64,000 nt of DNA from Mesobacillus sp. S13 (GCF_020422885.1 NZ_CP084622.1:3801001-3865000); one strand, 5' to 3'; shown: positions 33,556 through 42,852, numbered from the stretch's first letter. Program-made: numbers and translations. The notes: a model not told the origin generated them from the letters alone.

Positions 33556-34524
33556 CTACACCTCAACTGCCGTAATTTTGCGGATGAGAACAAATCCAAT
33601 GATGCCGGCGAATATGCCGGCGATCGTCAATGCAATTCCTATTGGGTGACGGAAAAGCGTTCCGATATATTCAGGCTCGATTAAATAAAGGACGAAAGCC
33701 AAGATGATCGGTAGCAAGCCAATTACAATTCCCGATAGTCTCCCCTGAGCAGTCAGTGAAGATATCTGCCTGTGAATTTTTGTCCGCTCCCTTATTGTCT
33801 GGACTATTTTATCAAGCACTGTCGCTAGATTCCCTCCTACCTGACGCTGAATCAATATGGCCTGGATCATTAAATCCAGATCCTCGCTAGGCATTCTTTC
33901 TTTAAGGTCATTTAAGGAGTCCTCCAGACTAGCTCCATATTGCATCTCCTTGATGACACTGTCCATTTCTTCCTTTATCGGTGAACCCGCTTCCTCTATC
34001 ACCGTTTTCAAAGCCTGCTGAAAACTGAACCCAGCCCTTAAAGACCCGACAATCGTAGAAATCATATCTGGAAGCCCATCATTGAATTTCACGATGCGTT
34101 CCTTAATTTTCTTTTTTACATACCAGCCGGGTAACAGGAATCCGATGAAAAAGCCGATAACCATCAGGAGTATGTTCCCTGAAACAAGGAGCATAAAAAA
34201 ACCTGTGGCTCCTGCTGCCAGCCATTTAAAAAGGATATATTCCTCCGGCTTAAGCGGAAGACCTGACCTCCTAAGCATGGTCTCGAGTTTTGAATTCTTC
34301 TCCTTGGTCAGCATGTTCTTCCTGACCTTTTGCTTTGTCATTTGGTAGTAAACCATCAAATCATATTGCTTCCTGTCAAGCTTCGTCCCTGAACTAGCCA
34401 AGTATTTTTCAATTCGCTTCTCCAGACGCTTGTCCGAAAGAAAGATCCGGTGAAAAATCGAGTAAAAAAATAAAAATACTGTCATCATGAACAAGGCGGT
34501 AAGGATATAGATCATGCTCCCCAC
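33556..34524 (-). CDS. tadB: Tad pilus platform protein TadB
   Basis: A 322-residue homologue of TadC. F-domain motif LPDMISTIVGSLRAGFSFQQ at about 155 and LMIQAILIQRQVGGNLATVL near 225; C-terminal membrane segments. Its ATG lies inside the end of tadA (13-base overlap). Works with TadA ATPase to polymerise Flp pilin. Confidence 0.92.
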   Translation of the reverse strand: MGSMIYILTALFMMTVFLFFYSIFHRIFLSDKRLEKRIEKYLASSGTKLDRKQYDLMVYYQMTKQKVRKNMLTKEKNSKLETMLRRSGLPLKPEEYILFKWLAAGATGFFMLLVSGNILLMVIGFFIGFLLPGWYVKKKIKERIVKFNDGLPDMISTIVGSLRAGFSFQQALKTVIEEAGSPIKEEMDSVIKEMQYGASLEDSLNDLKERMPSEDLDLMIQAILIQRQVGGNLATVLDKIVQTIRERTKIHRQISSLTAQGRLSGIVIGLLPIILAFVLYLIEPEYIGTLFRHPIGIALTIAGIFAGIIGFVLIRKITAVEV

Positions 34525-35942
34525 TCCTCGCCTTCGATAAAGACATTTGCTGGAATGTAGATGCCTGATGCTTCAAGGCGCTCATAGAACTTGGGGCGGA
34601 CACCAGTGGGGACGAGATGTCCGATGATTTTACCATCCTCATTCACTCCATGTTGCTTATATGTAAAAATATCCTGGAGCACGATGACATCGCCTTCCAT
34701 CCCCTGCACCTCGGTAATACTGGTGATTTTTCTCGATCCATCCTTCAAGCGAGATTGCTGAATTATGACGTCAAGAGCACCAGCGATTTGTTCGCGGATT
34801 GCTTTTACTGGAAGCTCAACACCTGCAAGCAGCACCATCGTTTCGAGACGGGCAATCATATCCCTTGCGCTATTTGAGTGGCCGGTTGCCAGAGAACCAT
34901 CATGTCCCGTATTCATAGCTTGAAGCATATCCAAGGCTTCAGCACCGCGGACTTCACCGATCACGACCCGGTCAGGCCTCATCCGCAGCGAGTTCCTTAC
35001 AAGATCCCTTATCGTGATCGAACCCTTGCCCTCGATATTGGGCGGTCTTGATTCCAGTGATACGACATGGTCCTGTCCGAGCTGAAGCTCGGCTGCATCC
35101 TCAATCGTGATAATCCTTTCATCATGCGGGATGAAGTTTGACAGAACATTGAGGGTCGTCGTTTTTCCGGAGCCCGTCCCGCCTGAGACAAATATATTCA
35201 GCCTTGCTTTAACACAAGCCTCTAAAAAAATCGCCATTTCGTTGCTTAGTGTTCCAAAATTAACTAAATCCTCAATTTGAAAGGGATCCTTTGAGAATTT
35301 CCTGATTGTGACTGTTGGCCCATTCAATGCAAGAGGCGGAATAATTGCGTTGACACGTGACCCATCCGGAAGCCTCGCATCGACCATCGGCGAGCTTTCA
35401 TCAATCCTTCTGCCAAGGGGTGCAACGATTTTTTCGATGATGCTCATGACATGCTCTTCGTCCCTGAACATGATTGAAGTCAGCTCAATCTTCCCTTTCC
35501 GTTCACAGTACACTTGTGCAGGCCCATTTACCATTACCTCACTGACATCTTCGTCAATCAGCAATGGATTGATCGGCCCAAACCCGGTTAGATCATTCCT
35601 GAGTTCATCGACGACCTTCTTCCGGTCAATGCTGCCCCTGAATTGTTCATCCTCTTTCATGATTTCAATTGCCATCGTATCTAGCTGAGGAATGATCTCC
35701 TCTACAGGTGCATCTTTGAATTCCTGAAGAATCTTTTTATGAATGAGGTTTTTAAGCTCCTGATGCTTATCCTGCTTCCTTTTGATTTCCGGACTGACAG
35801 CCTCTTTTTTATGTGGTTCCCTGAACACAGACCGGATGTCTACTTTTGGTTGCGAGTCAGCCTGGGCAAAAAATTCGTCGTGCTGACTCCCCATCCCTTC
35901 AACTTGCTGGGTCCTTTCCTGGATGCGATTCAGAAGGCTCAT
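34512..35942 (-). CDS. tadA: Tad pilus assembly ATPase TadA (CpaF)
   Basis: A 476-residue hexameric secretion ATPase. Walker [15 protein letters not shown] around residue 250, Asp-box/Walker B region [18 protein letters not shown], His box [10 protein letters not shown]. The N-terminal ~90 residues are charged and variable, followed by the CpaF N-domain. It powers pilus extension at the cytoplasmic face. Start overlaps the tadZ stop (ATGA). Confidence 0.94.
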   Translation of the reverse strand: MSLLNRIQERTQQVEGMGSQHDEFFAQADSQPKVDIRSVFREPHKKEAVSPEIKRKQDKHQELKNLIHKKILQEFKDAPVEEIIPQLDTMAIEIMKEDEQFRGSIDRKKVVDELRNDLTGFGPINPLLIDEDVSEVMVNGPAQVYCERKGKIELTSIMFRDEEHVMSIIEKIVAPLGRRIDESSPMVDARLPDGSRVNAIIPPLALNGPTVTIRKFSKDPFQIEDLVNFGTLSNEMAIFLEACVKARLNIFVSGGTGSGKTTTLNVLSNFIPHDERIITIEDAAELQLGQDHVVSLESRPPNIEGKGSITIRDLVRNSLRMRPDRVVIGEVRGAEALDMLQAMNTGHDGSLATGHSNSARDMIARLETMVLLAGVELPVKAIREQIAGALDVIIQQSRLKDGSRKITSITEVQGMEGDVIVLQDIFTYKQHGVNEDGKIIGHLVPTGVRPKFYERLEASGIYIPANVFIEGEEWGA

Positions 35943-36805
35943 TGTGCTGTTCCTCCCTTCATGCGTTTTCTGCCAATTAATTTTGATAAGAAAGAAGGTG
36001 ATTTCGACTCCTTGAATAGAGTGATTTCACGCCTTGTGGAAATTCGTTCAGCCATTTTGAAAATGGCTTTGGCGACATCAGTCTTGCCCTGGTTAATGAC
36101 AAAAGGAATCCCGATATTAAGTGATTGCGAGCATGTTTGAAAATCATTGGGTATATAGACAGGATCCTCGTATCCAAGAATCCTTGCTGCATCTGCTGCC
36201 TGGATCACACTCTCCATGTTCGCGCGATTGATTACGAGTGTGACTTTATTTTTTAATTCAAGAATATCGAAGGTCTCAAGCATCAGCTTCGTATTCTTCA
36301 AAGCTGTCATCTCCAAATTGGCCATGACCATGATTTGATCCGCTTTCTCAGCGATATGGACTGTATGATCATTTAGGCCTACAGAGGTATCGACGATCAC
36401 ATAATCATAGTTCAACAGCATCAGATCAAGAATCCTATCCACCGCTTCTTTCGTGACAAGATCTGCAAACTCAGGCCGATCCGGAGCTGCCATGACCTTC
36501 ACGCCGCTTTCATGCTTCGACATATATCCTTCTATAGAGTATTCATCGAGAGTGCTCATCCCCTCAATCACTTCTTGGATGGTAAAAGCAGACTTCAAAT
36601 CCATGGCCAGACCGATATCCCCAAATTGAAAATCCCCATCCAATATCGCTACAGATATATTTTTCTTCACTAAAGCTCCAGCCAGATTGACCGTCAGGAC
36701 CGTGCGACCAATCCCGCCTTTTGCACTGCAAACGGCAATAAGCTCGCCGCGTTTCATCTTAGCCGGCTTCTTTTCATGTATTTGCAGTTCATCCGTATTT
36801 TCCAT
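35939..36805 (-). CDS. tadZ: Tad pilus localisation ATPase TadZ (CpaE, MinD-like)
   Basis: A 288-residue ParA/MinD-type ATPase with deviant Walker A CSAKGGIGRTVLTVNL at residue ~27 and YDYVIVDTSVGLND. It lacks the N-terminal receiver-like domain seen in many CpaE proteins. It should place the pilus machine at the membrane or pole. Between cpaB and tadA in the operon. Confidence 0.88.
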   Translation of the reverse strand: MENTDELQIHEKKPAKMKRGELIAVCSAKGGIGRTVLTVNLAGALVKKNISVAILDGDFQFGDIGLAMDLKSAFTIQEVIEGMSTLDEYSIEGYMSKHESGVKVMAAPDRPEFADLVTKEAVDRILDLMLLNYDYVIVDTSVGLNDHTVHIAEKADQIMVMANLEMTALKNTKLMLETFDILELKNKVTLVINRANMESVIQAADAARILGYEDPVYIPNDFQTCSQSLNIGIPFVINQGKTDVAKAIFKMAERISTRREITLFKESKSPSFLSKLIGRKRMKGGTAQ

Positions 36806-36827
36806 GATTGGTCACCCTCCATCTTCT

Positions 36828-37532
36828 TCAATCTTGGTCGCTGTCGCCCACTGATTTCTTTTCCGTTATGACTGGCCGCTTATGCAGCATGAAATGGATA
36901 CTGCCTTGTTCAGCTGAATTGACAAGCTTTAAAGCATCCGCTGGCTTAAGTTCTACCGTAACAGAGCTGTATTCGGCATAGGGCTCCTGCGTATCCTCAG
37001 GAAGGACAATTTTCCTTCCTACTGCCAACACTCTCGCCTTTTCCAAAATAATCGTGGATTGAACCTTCGTTTCGTTTCCTTCCGTTTTCTTTAACGAAAA
37101 AACAACATCAACTTCATCTTCCGGTTCAATTAAATTGGATACCGACTGATTGAAATTCGCTCCAACCGAAACGGCTCTATATCCTTCTCGCACTTTCCTA
37201 GATACATAGATCTCTTCACTAATTTCTGTGCCAAGGCGGTGGGACAGAACTGCCTCCCCCTGCTCGATATCTGCGTTTGCGAGCTTGCCAACTGCATCAG
37301 CCTGATTTTTTATCGTATTGGCATGAAGTGCCTTCTCTGGAACCATGACCATCTCAAGCTTCTGTGCATTGATTAGTTCATTTTTCAAGATTTTCTCTTT
37401 GGCAACAACAACCCCAACCAAATTGCTGTTCATTGTTTTTTCCGCGTTCACCTGATTCATATATTGAAAGAATAAAAATGTCGTTACTATACCCATTACT
37501 AATGCCAGGACCAAGACAAGCTTTGACCGCAT
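36828..37532 (-). CDS. cpaB: Flp pilus assembly protein CpaB/RcpC (SAF domain)
   Basis: A 234-residue protein with an N-terminal membrane anchor (residues 5-25) and a SAF domain (VVVAKEKILKNELINAQKLE to AVLSHRLG) exposed outside. C-terminal beta domain with VEPEDEVDVVFSLKKTEG-like sequence. In Gram-negatives it assists the secretin; here no secretin exists, so it may shape the pilus base through the wall. Confidence 0.88.
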   Translation of the reverse strand: MRSKLVLVLALVMGIVTTFLFFQYMNQVNAEKTMNSNLVGVVVAKEKILKNELINAQKLEMVMVPEKALHANTIKNQADAVGKLANADIEQGEAVLSHRLGTEISEEIYVSRKVREGYRAVSVGANFNQSVSNLIEPEDEVDVVFSLKKTEGNETKVQSTIILEKARVLAVGRKIVLPEDTQEPYAEYSSVTVELKPADALKLVNSAEQGSIHFMLHKRPVITEKKSVGDSDQD

Positions 37533-37543
37533 TTTTTGATCAC

Positions 37544-38452
37544 CTACTCCGTTATTCGAATGCTGTATGCGCCATTAAAGGCAGCTGCTTCACCTTCATA
37601 ACCTGTTCCTGCCCGTTTAATGAACATTCCCTTGATCGAAGTGTCATGGCTGTCCATAGGATCCGTTATGTAAAAATAGGCAAATCCAGTGATTTTCACT
37701 TCTTTAACCTGGTTTACGTCGTGGCTATACGGCTGATAAACTGGGACGAGAAGAATCCTCGAACAATCTCTGGAATGAATATCTCTTGGGAATTCCGGGC
37801 AAGAATTCACCTTTTCTTGGACTACATTTCTTGTTTTACCAGCAATATTCCCTGTTTGAGTAATGACTACATCCCCCACCGAAAGCTCGTTTTGATATCC
37901 ATTGCGGAGGTTTTCTTCATATGGACGTGCTCCTGTATCGCCAAGGGCCAAGACCCCAAAGTTTCCATATTCTACTCCGCCAGTATCCACTTTCAGCTGG
38001 TATTCCTTGTTGAACTCAAGCGGGATGCTGTCGTCAATGCCAAGTGGTGCTGCTCCTGCCGCCCGTCCCATCGTCCTTAATTCAGCAGCAGAATGGGCTT
38101 TGACATCTACAGCTTCAAATCCTAGTAATTTTGAGAATGCCAGGTTTACCTTTTTGGACAGATCAATAGTGACTTTCTTTTCTATCTCTATCGATAGATT
38201 ATCGACAAGTGCGCCATCCTTATGGGCTGCAACCACCTTTCGTACTACCTCTTCAACCTTCACTTCGTTGTTTGTCAGCTCTTGAGCGCCAGAAAGGACA
38301 GCAGCATTAGCTGTTTTCTGCAGCTCAGCCTTTGTCATATAAACCATCCCGCCGTCGATGGCAAGGCCGGCAATGCTAAGGATGACAAACATTGATAGGG
38401 CTGCCAATAAAATGGTATTTCCTGACTCTTCAGCAAACCATTTACGTGCCAT
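37544..38452 (-). CDS. TadG-like pseudopilin/adhesion protein
   Basis: A 302-residue protein with a Flp/TadG-type N-terminus: a short basic leader with EESGN, then the hydrophobic segment TILLAALSMFVILSIAGLAI and DGGMVYMTKAELQKTANAA. The rest is an extracytoplasmic domain with two Cys (NSCPEFP, SRDCSRI) that may form a disulfide. It lacks a von Willebrand domain. Ten bases before it lies tadE. Confidence 0.83.
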   Translation of the reverse strand: MARKWFAEESGNTILLAALSMFVILSIAGLAIDGGMVYMTKAELQKTANAAVLSGAQELTNNEVKVEEVVRKVVAAHKDGALVDNLSIEIEKKVTIDLSKKVNLAFSKLLGFEAVDVKAHSAAELRTMGRAAGAAPLGIDDSIPLEFNKEYQLKVDTGGVEYGNFGVLALGDTGARPYEENLRNGYQNELSVGDVVITQTGNIAGKTRNVVQEKVNSCPEFPRDIHSRDCSRILLVPVYQPYSHDVNQVKEVKITGFAYFYITDPMDSHDTSIKGMFIKRAGTGYEGEAAAFNGAYSIRITE

Positions 38453-38461
38453 TTCTTCCTC

Positions 38462-38845
38462 CTACTCCACTCTGATTGTTGACTCAGCCATGATTGTCAA
38501 GGATGAAGAAAACAGGCTGGATACAAACGGAGTGAAAAATTGATAAGGATATTCCAACTTCACAGTAATATAGTCACCAGAAGCCCGTCCCGCTTCCCCG
38601 GGAGATATAGAAATGTCGAGATCATCAATCTCTTTCAGCTGAACATAATCCCTGGCAAACGCAGTGATTTCGGAATCACTTTTACCGAGACCTCCCATCC
38701 TGACAGTTTCCTGTGCTGCCATATGAAGATGGGCATAAGAATACATAATCCTCCCGAAATCCAATATGCCGACTAACAGCAATAAAAGAACGGGCAAAAC
38801 AAGAGCCGTCTCAACGAGTGATTGCCCTCTCTCATCACGTCTCAT
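38462..38845 (-). CDS. tadE: TadE-like minor pilin
   Basis: A 127-residue pseudopilin. The prepilin leader and helix read RDERGQSLVETALVLPVLLL with the Glu typical of TadE after the cleavage site, followed by DFGRIMYSYAHLHMAAQET. Its start overlaps the stop of the prepilin peptidase gene (ATGA), and the peptidase probably processes it. Confidence 0.9.
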   Translation of the reverse strand: MRRDERGQSLVETALVLPVLLLLLVGILDFGRIMYSYAHLHMAAQETVRMGGLGKSDSEITAFARDYVQLKEIDDLDISISPGEAGRASGDYITVKLEYPYQFFTPFVSSLFSSSLTIMAESTIRVE

Positions 38846-39363
38846 AGCAAGCCTCCTCCAGATGGGAACACAATGGCGGCCAGAGTTCCAATCGCTATGG
38901 CCACCCCATATGGATAGGTCGTGTTCAAGGCTTCCTTATCAAGTCCAAGAGGAACCTTCATACCACTGCGCAGCCCGCCCAGAAACATGCCAATTTGTCT
39001 TAGCCTGTTTAGGACACCCTTTCTAAAAAACAGAATGATCAGCGCCATAATCCCTCCAGCAAACGCCATATAAACAGCCGCCGTCAATACAAATACAACT
39101 CCCTTTAAGCCGCCGACCACCGCAAGCAGTTTTACATCCCCAGCTCCCATTCCCCCAAGCAAATAAGGAATCAGCAAAATCGAGAAGCCAACTGCTGTGC
39201 CTGCAAGAGAAAAGCCAATGCCCTGGATTCCATCAAAGACCGAATGTAAAACCAGTCCCACCAGTAAAAAGGGAAATAAAACCTTGTTATAAATCTTCCG
39301 TTCTCTCAAATCAGTTATGACACAAATGACTATTAAGGCTATTAATAAAAAATCAACAAACAT
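38842..39363 (-). CDS. tadV: Prepilin peptidase TadV/CpaA (A24 family)
   Basis: A 173-residue membrane aspartic peptidase. Catalytic Asp residues are in VITDLRERKIYN and LGGMGAGDVKLLAVVGG (the GxGD motif). It cleaves the leader of Flp, TadE and TadG-like pilins at the membrane. It lacks the N-methylation domain, as normal for TadV. Confidence 0.92.
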   Translation of the reverse strand: MFVDFLLIALIVICVITDLRERKIYNKVLFPFLLVGLVLHSVFDGIQGIGFSLAGTAVGFSILLIPYLLGGMGAGDVKLLAVVGGLKGVVFVLTAAVYMAFAGGIMALIILFFRKGVLNRLRQIGMFLGGLRSGMKVPLGLDKEALNTTYPYGVAIAIGTLAAIVFPSGGGLL

Positions 39364-39392
39364 CGATTTACCTCATTTCAGTGAGGAGTTTT

Positions 39393-39422
39393 AAAAAAGC
39401 CTCACGTTTTTCAACGCGAGGC
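39393..39422 (-). terminator. Intra-operon terminator after flp
   Basis: On the minus strand GCCTCGCG and CGTGAGGC form an 8-bp stem with one G-U pair, followed by six T. It lies between the pilin gene and the assembly genes and would make pilin mRNA exceed the rest. Confidence 0.8.
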
Positions 39423-39540
39423 TGTTTATGCCTGTACCTCTGATTATAAAAATACTGAATTAACAAGTACCAATCGTATAGTAGATTATAAAATAAAGGC
39501 CATTTAAGGTTATTGTTAATCCAGCATTGTACTCTAGTAA

Positions 39541-39732
39541 TTATGGAGTATTGTTCCCTGTTTCTGCGCCAGTTACTGCAGTAACGACATTTTGGAACAT
39601 TTCAACAATCTCTCCGCGAAGCGTTACAAGTGCTCCAACAACCGCTACCGCAATAACTCCAAGTACCAAACCGTACTCAGTCATACCTTGTCCTTGCTCT
39701 TCTGTGAATAGTGCTTTCATTTTTGCTTTCAT
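39541..39732 (-). CDS. flp: Flp-family type IVb pilin
   Basis: A 63-residue major pilin. Leader MKAKMKALFTEEQGQG, then the Flp motif MTEYGLVLGVIAVAVVGAL with the Glu-Tyr pair, a short tail ending in polar residues. Cleaved by TadV after the Gly. RBS AAAGGGG. Located upstream of the assembly genes and followed by its own terminator. Confidence 0.93.
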   Translation of the reverse strand: MKAKMKALFTEEQGQGMTEYGLVLGVIAVAVVGALVTLRGEIVEMFQNVVTAVTGAETGNNTP

Positions 39733-39748
39733 GTTTTATAACCCCTTT

Positions 39749-40093
39749 TCATTTAATTAGTTTGATAGAGTGACCGACTTTCGTTCCGGTATTCCGGATC
39801 GTACCTTCTGGAAGCTCGAAGACGGAATACGCACCTTTGCAGCGCTTTCCCATTTTCGCAGGCTCTAGTTGTTCTTCCGCGCCTACAATTTCAAAGTTCT
39901 CGTTGATGTAAAGAACATCGATGGAATAGTTCATAAAAAAGGTATGGATGGACCGGCAGGGTTGTATGTAGAGACCGTGACCGTCTGGCAAGCTGTCTGT
40001 CAGCATCAGCCCTTTGAATCTGCTGAAAAAGGTATCTGCTATTTTTACATTCGCTGCCAAAACTCTGCCGTTCGATTCGTTCACAAGCCTCAC
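39749..40093 (-). CDS. DUF192 family protein heading the Tad operon
   Basis: About 114 residues from GTG 40093, the start placed after CGGAGGTG; a longer frame runs back through a terminator hairpin and is not likely translated. DUF192 features: FFSRFKGLMLTDSLPDGHGL, IQPCRSIHTFFMNYSIDVLY and SVFELPEGTIRNTGTKVGH. Its biochemical role is unknown; being first in a pilus operon, 16 bases before flp, suggests a part in pilin production. Confidence 0.82.
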   Translation of the reverse strand: MRLVNESNGRVLAANVKIADTFFSRFKGLMLTDSLPDGHGLYIQPCRSIHTFFMNYSIDVLYINENFEIVGAEEQLEPAKMGKRCKGAYSVFELPEGTIRNTGTKVGHSIKLIK

Positions 40094-40117
40094 TTTGCTT
40101 TTCACCTCCGACTGTAC

Positions 40118-40152
40118 AGAAATAAACCCCGCCTTTACCGAAAGGGGGGTTT
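40118..40152 (-). terminator. Terminator of c-di-GMP riboswitch leader
   Basis: On the minus strand AAACCCCCCTTT, loop CGGT and AAAGGCGGGGTTT form a strong stem followed by ATTTCT. The segment CTTTCGGTA in its 5' half is the exact complement of TACCGAAAG at the 3' edge of the riboswitch, which gives a ready antiterminator. Confidence 0.75.
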
Positions 40153-40181
40153 CTGAATACATACTCCATGTAATTCACCCT

Positions 40182-40275
40182 GATCTTTCGGTAGCTGGCT
40201 GGCTTAGCAATAAATTGCCGTAGCCCCTATAGCTTTGCGTCGCTGGTTTTCACCAGGTTTGCCTTTATCGAGAAC
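40182..40275 (-). promoter_or_regulatory. c-di-GMP-I (GEMM) riboswitch controlling the Tad pilus operon
   Basis: Minus-strand sequence matches GEMM-I: AAAGGCAAACCTGGTGAAAA, CCAGCGACGCAAAGCTA, then GGGGCTACGGC and GCCAGCCAGCTACCGAAAG. The core GGCAAACC, GACGCAAAGC and the tetraloop receptor are all present. It would sense cyclic di-GMP and govern read-through into DUF192-flp-tad genes. Ligand-bound P1 would use TACCGAAAG and so favour the terminator, suggesting an OFF switch; this polarity is inference. Confidence 0.88.
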
Positions 40276-40311
40276 CAGTGTATATCCGACTGATCTCTTA
40301 CCCACATCATA

Positions 40312-40317
40312 ATTATA
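40312..40317 (-). promoter_or_regulatory. Probable -10 box of Tad operon
   Basis: A perfect TATAAT on the minus strand about 37 bases ahead of the riboswitch core. A good -35 at 17 bases is not obvious, so an activator or another sigma factor may be involved. Confidence 0.45.
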
Positions 40318-40319
40318 AT

Positions 40320-40687
40320 CACTCTTCAACAAAATCCACCAAAATACCTGATTTTTCTAAAAATTCCAACACATCTTTCGACTCAGGAAAATCAAACTAT
40401 TTTTCCGATAGGTAGTGCTTAAATCCCTATTCAGATAATTAACAATATTCACGAATGATTTACTACTATTAAAAAAGGTTTTTTCATGGATAATTCAGCA
40501 CACTCCATTCGCCGTTTTATAGGTAGATTGATTTGTTTTCTGTTGATTTTTCTTTATCGAATAGGTCATAAACCACTGAATTTCTTGAAAAAAATATGAA
40601 ATTTATAATAAGTTTGCATTTCTTTTAAAAAACCGTCATGCTTAAGGAGTGAGAAACAACAATGTAATAGAGCGAGCAGGTGAAAAA
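40320..40687. other. Divergent intergenic region, Tad leader / SET gene
   Basis: AT-rich, with no coding frame supported by a ribosome site. It must hold promoter elements for both directions; beyond the TATAAT noted separately none is convincing. Confidence 0.4.
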
Positions 40688-41071
40688 ATGATTCAAGTTA
40701 AAACTTCTGAAATTAGCGATGGGGAATTCAATAGAGGAGTATTCGCAACTCGTGATATTGCAAAAGGCGAATTGATTCATGAGGCTCCCGTGCTATCCTA
40801 TCCGAACGATCAGCATGTTCATATCGAGAAAACGGCGCTGGCGGATTATGCCTTTGAATATGGCATTAATCATTCTGCTATCCTTCTGGGATATGGTATG
40901 TTATTCAATCACTCATACGAGCCTAATGCAACGTATGAAATCAATTTCGACAATCACACATTTGATTTCTATGCCTATCGTGATATCAATGCTGGGGAAG
41001 AAATTTTCATTAATTATAATGGGGAAGAAGATAATAACGATCCATTATGGTTCAACAAAGAAGATGAATAA
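40688..41071 (+). CDS. Small SET-domain protein
   Basis: A 127-residue protein from ATG 40688 (site GCAGGTG). It is a minimal SET fold: FNRGVFATRDIAKGELIHEA, the cofactor motif GYGMLFNHSYEPNATYE and AYRDINAGEEIFINYNGE. SET proteins methylate lysine with S-adenosylmethionine; targets of the short bacterial members are unknown. Monocistronic. Confidence 0.88.
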   Translation: MIQVKTSEISDGEFNRGVFATRDIAKGELIHEAPVLSYPNDQHVHIEKTALADYAFEYGINHSAILLGYGMLFNHSYEPNATYEINFDNHTFDFYAYRDINAGEEIFINYNGEEDNNDPLWFNKEDE

Positions 41072-41080
41072 AAACAAAAA

Positions 41081-41193
41081 GCGCAAGCGCCTCGAACAGC
41101 CCCGACAAGCGCTGGAGGGCCGACCGGTGAAGTCGTTCTTTGACTTCATTGGGCGGACCGAAGTGACTCGAGGGGCTAGGCGCTGGAGCTGGA
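41081..41193. repeat. GC-rich dispersed element, copy with central module
   Basis: Begins GCGCAAGCGCCTCGAACAGC and ends GGGGCTAGGCGCTGGAGCTG. The ends are complementary in parts (GCGCCT..AGCCCC with GGGGCTAGGCGC), so it folds back on itself. The same modules occur at 28674 and 48055. It directly follows the SET gene stop. Confidence 0.8.
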
Positions 41194-41254
41194 TTAGGAA
41201 TACCATATGTAGTTATCCATAACTAAATAATTATATAATTTCCTAAGAAACAAC

Positions 41255-41284
41255 AAAGCGGCTTCCAATTCAGGAAGCCGCTTT
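41255..41284. terminator. Bidirectional terminator
   Basis: AAAGCGGCTTCC and GGAAGCCGCTTT form a perfect 12-bp stem with a 6-base loop, just after the kinase gene stop on the minus strand. Confidence 0.92.
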
Positions 41285-41292
41285 TCATTTTC

Positions 41293-42756
41293 CTATGTCG
41301 CCAGGCACTCCAGTTCAACTACGACTGTCGTCCCTTGCCCTTCTTCACTGATGATTCTCATCGTACCATTATGCTCCTGAATGATTTTATTGCTGACAGT
41401 CAAGCCAAGTCCGATTCCTTTATCTTTTGTTGTATAAAAAGGCGTTCCGAGATATCTAAGGCGGTCTGATTCGATGCCTGTTCCCTCGTCAGAAATACTC
41501 ACAATCACTTTCCCCTGACCATTCGGCTGAAGATCAATAATGATTTTTCCGCCTTCAGGCATGGATTCAATGGCGTTTTTCAGGAAGTTTAAAAATACCT
41601 GTTTTAGCTGGTGTGAATTGCAAGAAAGCATGACCAGCTGTTCCGGGTAATTTCTAATAATCTGGACATTATGCAGCAAGGCCTGCGGATGGATGATATT
41701 GATCGTGCTATCAAGGATTGATTTCAGGTCTTCTTGTACAAACTTAACGGCCTGAGGCTTCGCCAGTGACATAAACTCATTGACAATTGTATCGATCCTG
41801 TCGAGTTCATTCATGATGATGGCCAGATAATCTGCTTGCTTCTCTTTATCAAGACAAGTTTGCAATAGTTTCGAAAAGCCTTTCAATGAAGTCAACGGGT
41901 TGCGGATTTCATGTGCCACTCCTGCTGCCAGCTGTCCGGTGACCGAAAGCCTGTCCAGGTTCCTGATGGTGGCGTCCTGTTTGACCCGGTCGGTAATATT
42001 CCGGCCAACACTGACAAAGGACTCTATCTCTTTTTTCTCATTGTAAATCGGCGAAAAATTATATTCTGTGTAAACCGTATTTTGATTACAGGTCATGAAC
42101 TTCTTCCGTAAAATCTGCGGCTCACCTGTTTCGATAATTTCCTCCAGCTTTTTATCAAGGACAGACTCTTCCTCTTGCGACAAAAATTCACTTAGACTTT
42201 TACCGACAATTTCCTCTGGCTTCAGATTGATTACTTTTTCATGTGAAGGTGATGCATACACGATCACTTTATTCTTATCAATCACCTTGATCAGGTCAGT
42301 CGTATTCTCGGTGATCAGTTCATACAATTCCCTTGTCCTATTTAGTTCGCGCTCCATGCTCACTATCTGGGTGATGTCACGATAAATCGCAATGATCGCA
42401 ATTATTTTCCCGCTTTTATTCCGGAAAGGAGAGTATGAGACCGCAATATCCAGCAGGGACCCGTCTTTATGGAAACGCTGCGTTATCATGTTGGTAAAGG
42501 CTTTTCCCTTCTGTACTTCTGAAATGATCCCTGGAACAAAATCAGGATTTGAAAACTCATAGAAAGTTCGCCCAATCAAGTCTTCTTCTGTATAGCCGAA
42601 AATTTCCGTGTACTTATGGTTGATTCTTAAAAATCGATTCTCCATATCGACAATAGCAAATCCATCAGCTGTGCAATCCAAAAATAAACTTAGCAGTTCA
42701 TTAGGATTATAGATTGTTTCATCATCTGTACCGAATATTGGGAAACTATTACGCAT
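41293..42756 (-). CDS. PAS-domain histidine kinase, soluble (sporulation-kinase-like)
   Basis: About 487 residues from ATG 42756 (site TTTGGAGAG); an in-frame ATG nine codons earlier has no site. Two PAS domains (about 20-135 and 140-265), then HisKA with the phospho-His in AAGVAHEIRNPLTSLKGF, and HATPase with NFLKNAIESMPEGG, SDEGTGI and GIGLGLTVSNK. No membrane segment. It is an orphan: no response regulator adjoins. The form resembles Bacillus KinA/KinE-type kinases that feed the Spo0 phosphorelay; this is inference. Confidence 0.88.
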   Translation of the reverse strand: MRNSFPIFGTDDETIYNPNELLSLFLDCTADGFAIVDMENRFLRINHKYTEIFGYTEEDLIGRTFYEFSNPDFVPGIISEVQKGKAFTNMITQRFHKDGSLLDIAVSYSPFRNKSGKIIAIIAIYRDITQIVSMERELNRTRELYELITENTTDLIKVIDKNKVIVYASPSHEKVINLKPEEIVGKSLSEFLSQEEESVLDKKLEEIIETGEPQILRKKFMTCNQNTVYTEYNFSPIYNEKKEIESFVSVGRNITDRVKQDATIRNLDRLSVTGQLAAGVAHEIRNPLTSLKGFSKLLQTCLDKEKQADYLAIIMNELDRIDTIVNEFMSLAKPQAVKFVQEDLKSILDSTINIIHPQALLHNVQIIRNYPEQLVMLSCNSHQLKQVFLNFLKNAIESMPEGGKIIIDLQPNGQGKVIVSISDEGTGIESDRLRYLGTPFYTTKDKGIGLGLTVSNKIIQEHNGTMRIISEEGQGTTVVVELECLAT

Positions 42757-42852
42757 AGAGATCTCTCCAAACTGTTTTAGCATTATATGCCTATTTTACA
42801 GAAGGTTTAGATTTTTCAAAAGAAGTATTTCTCTATCTTTCTATTAAAAAGT

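Noticed and set aside
37433..38080. 215-codon plus-strand frame opposite the TadG-like gene
   Set aside because: Shadow frame without start signals; the minus-strand gene fits the operon.
40094..40162. N-terminal extension of the DUF192 protein
   Set aside because: The extra codons lie in the GC-rich terminator stem of the riboswitch leader.
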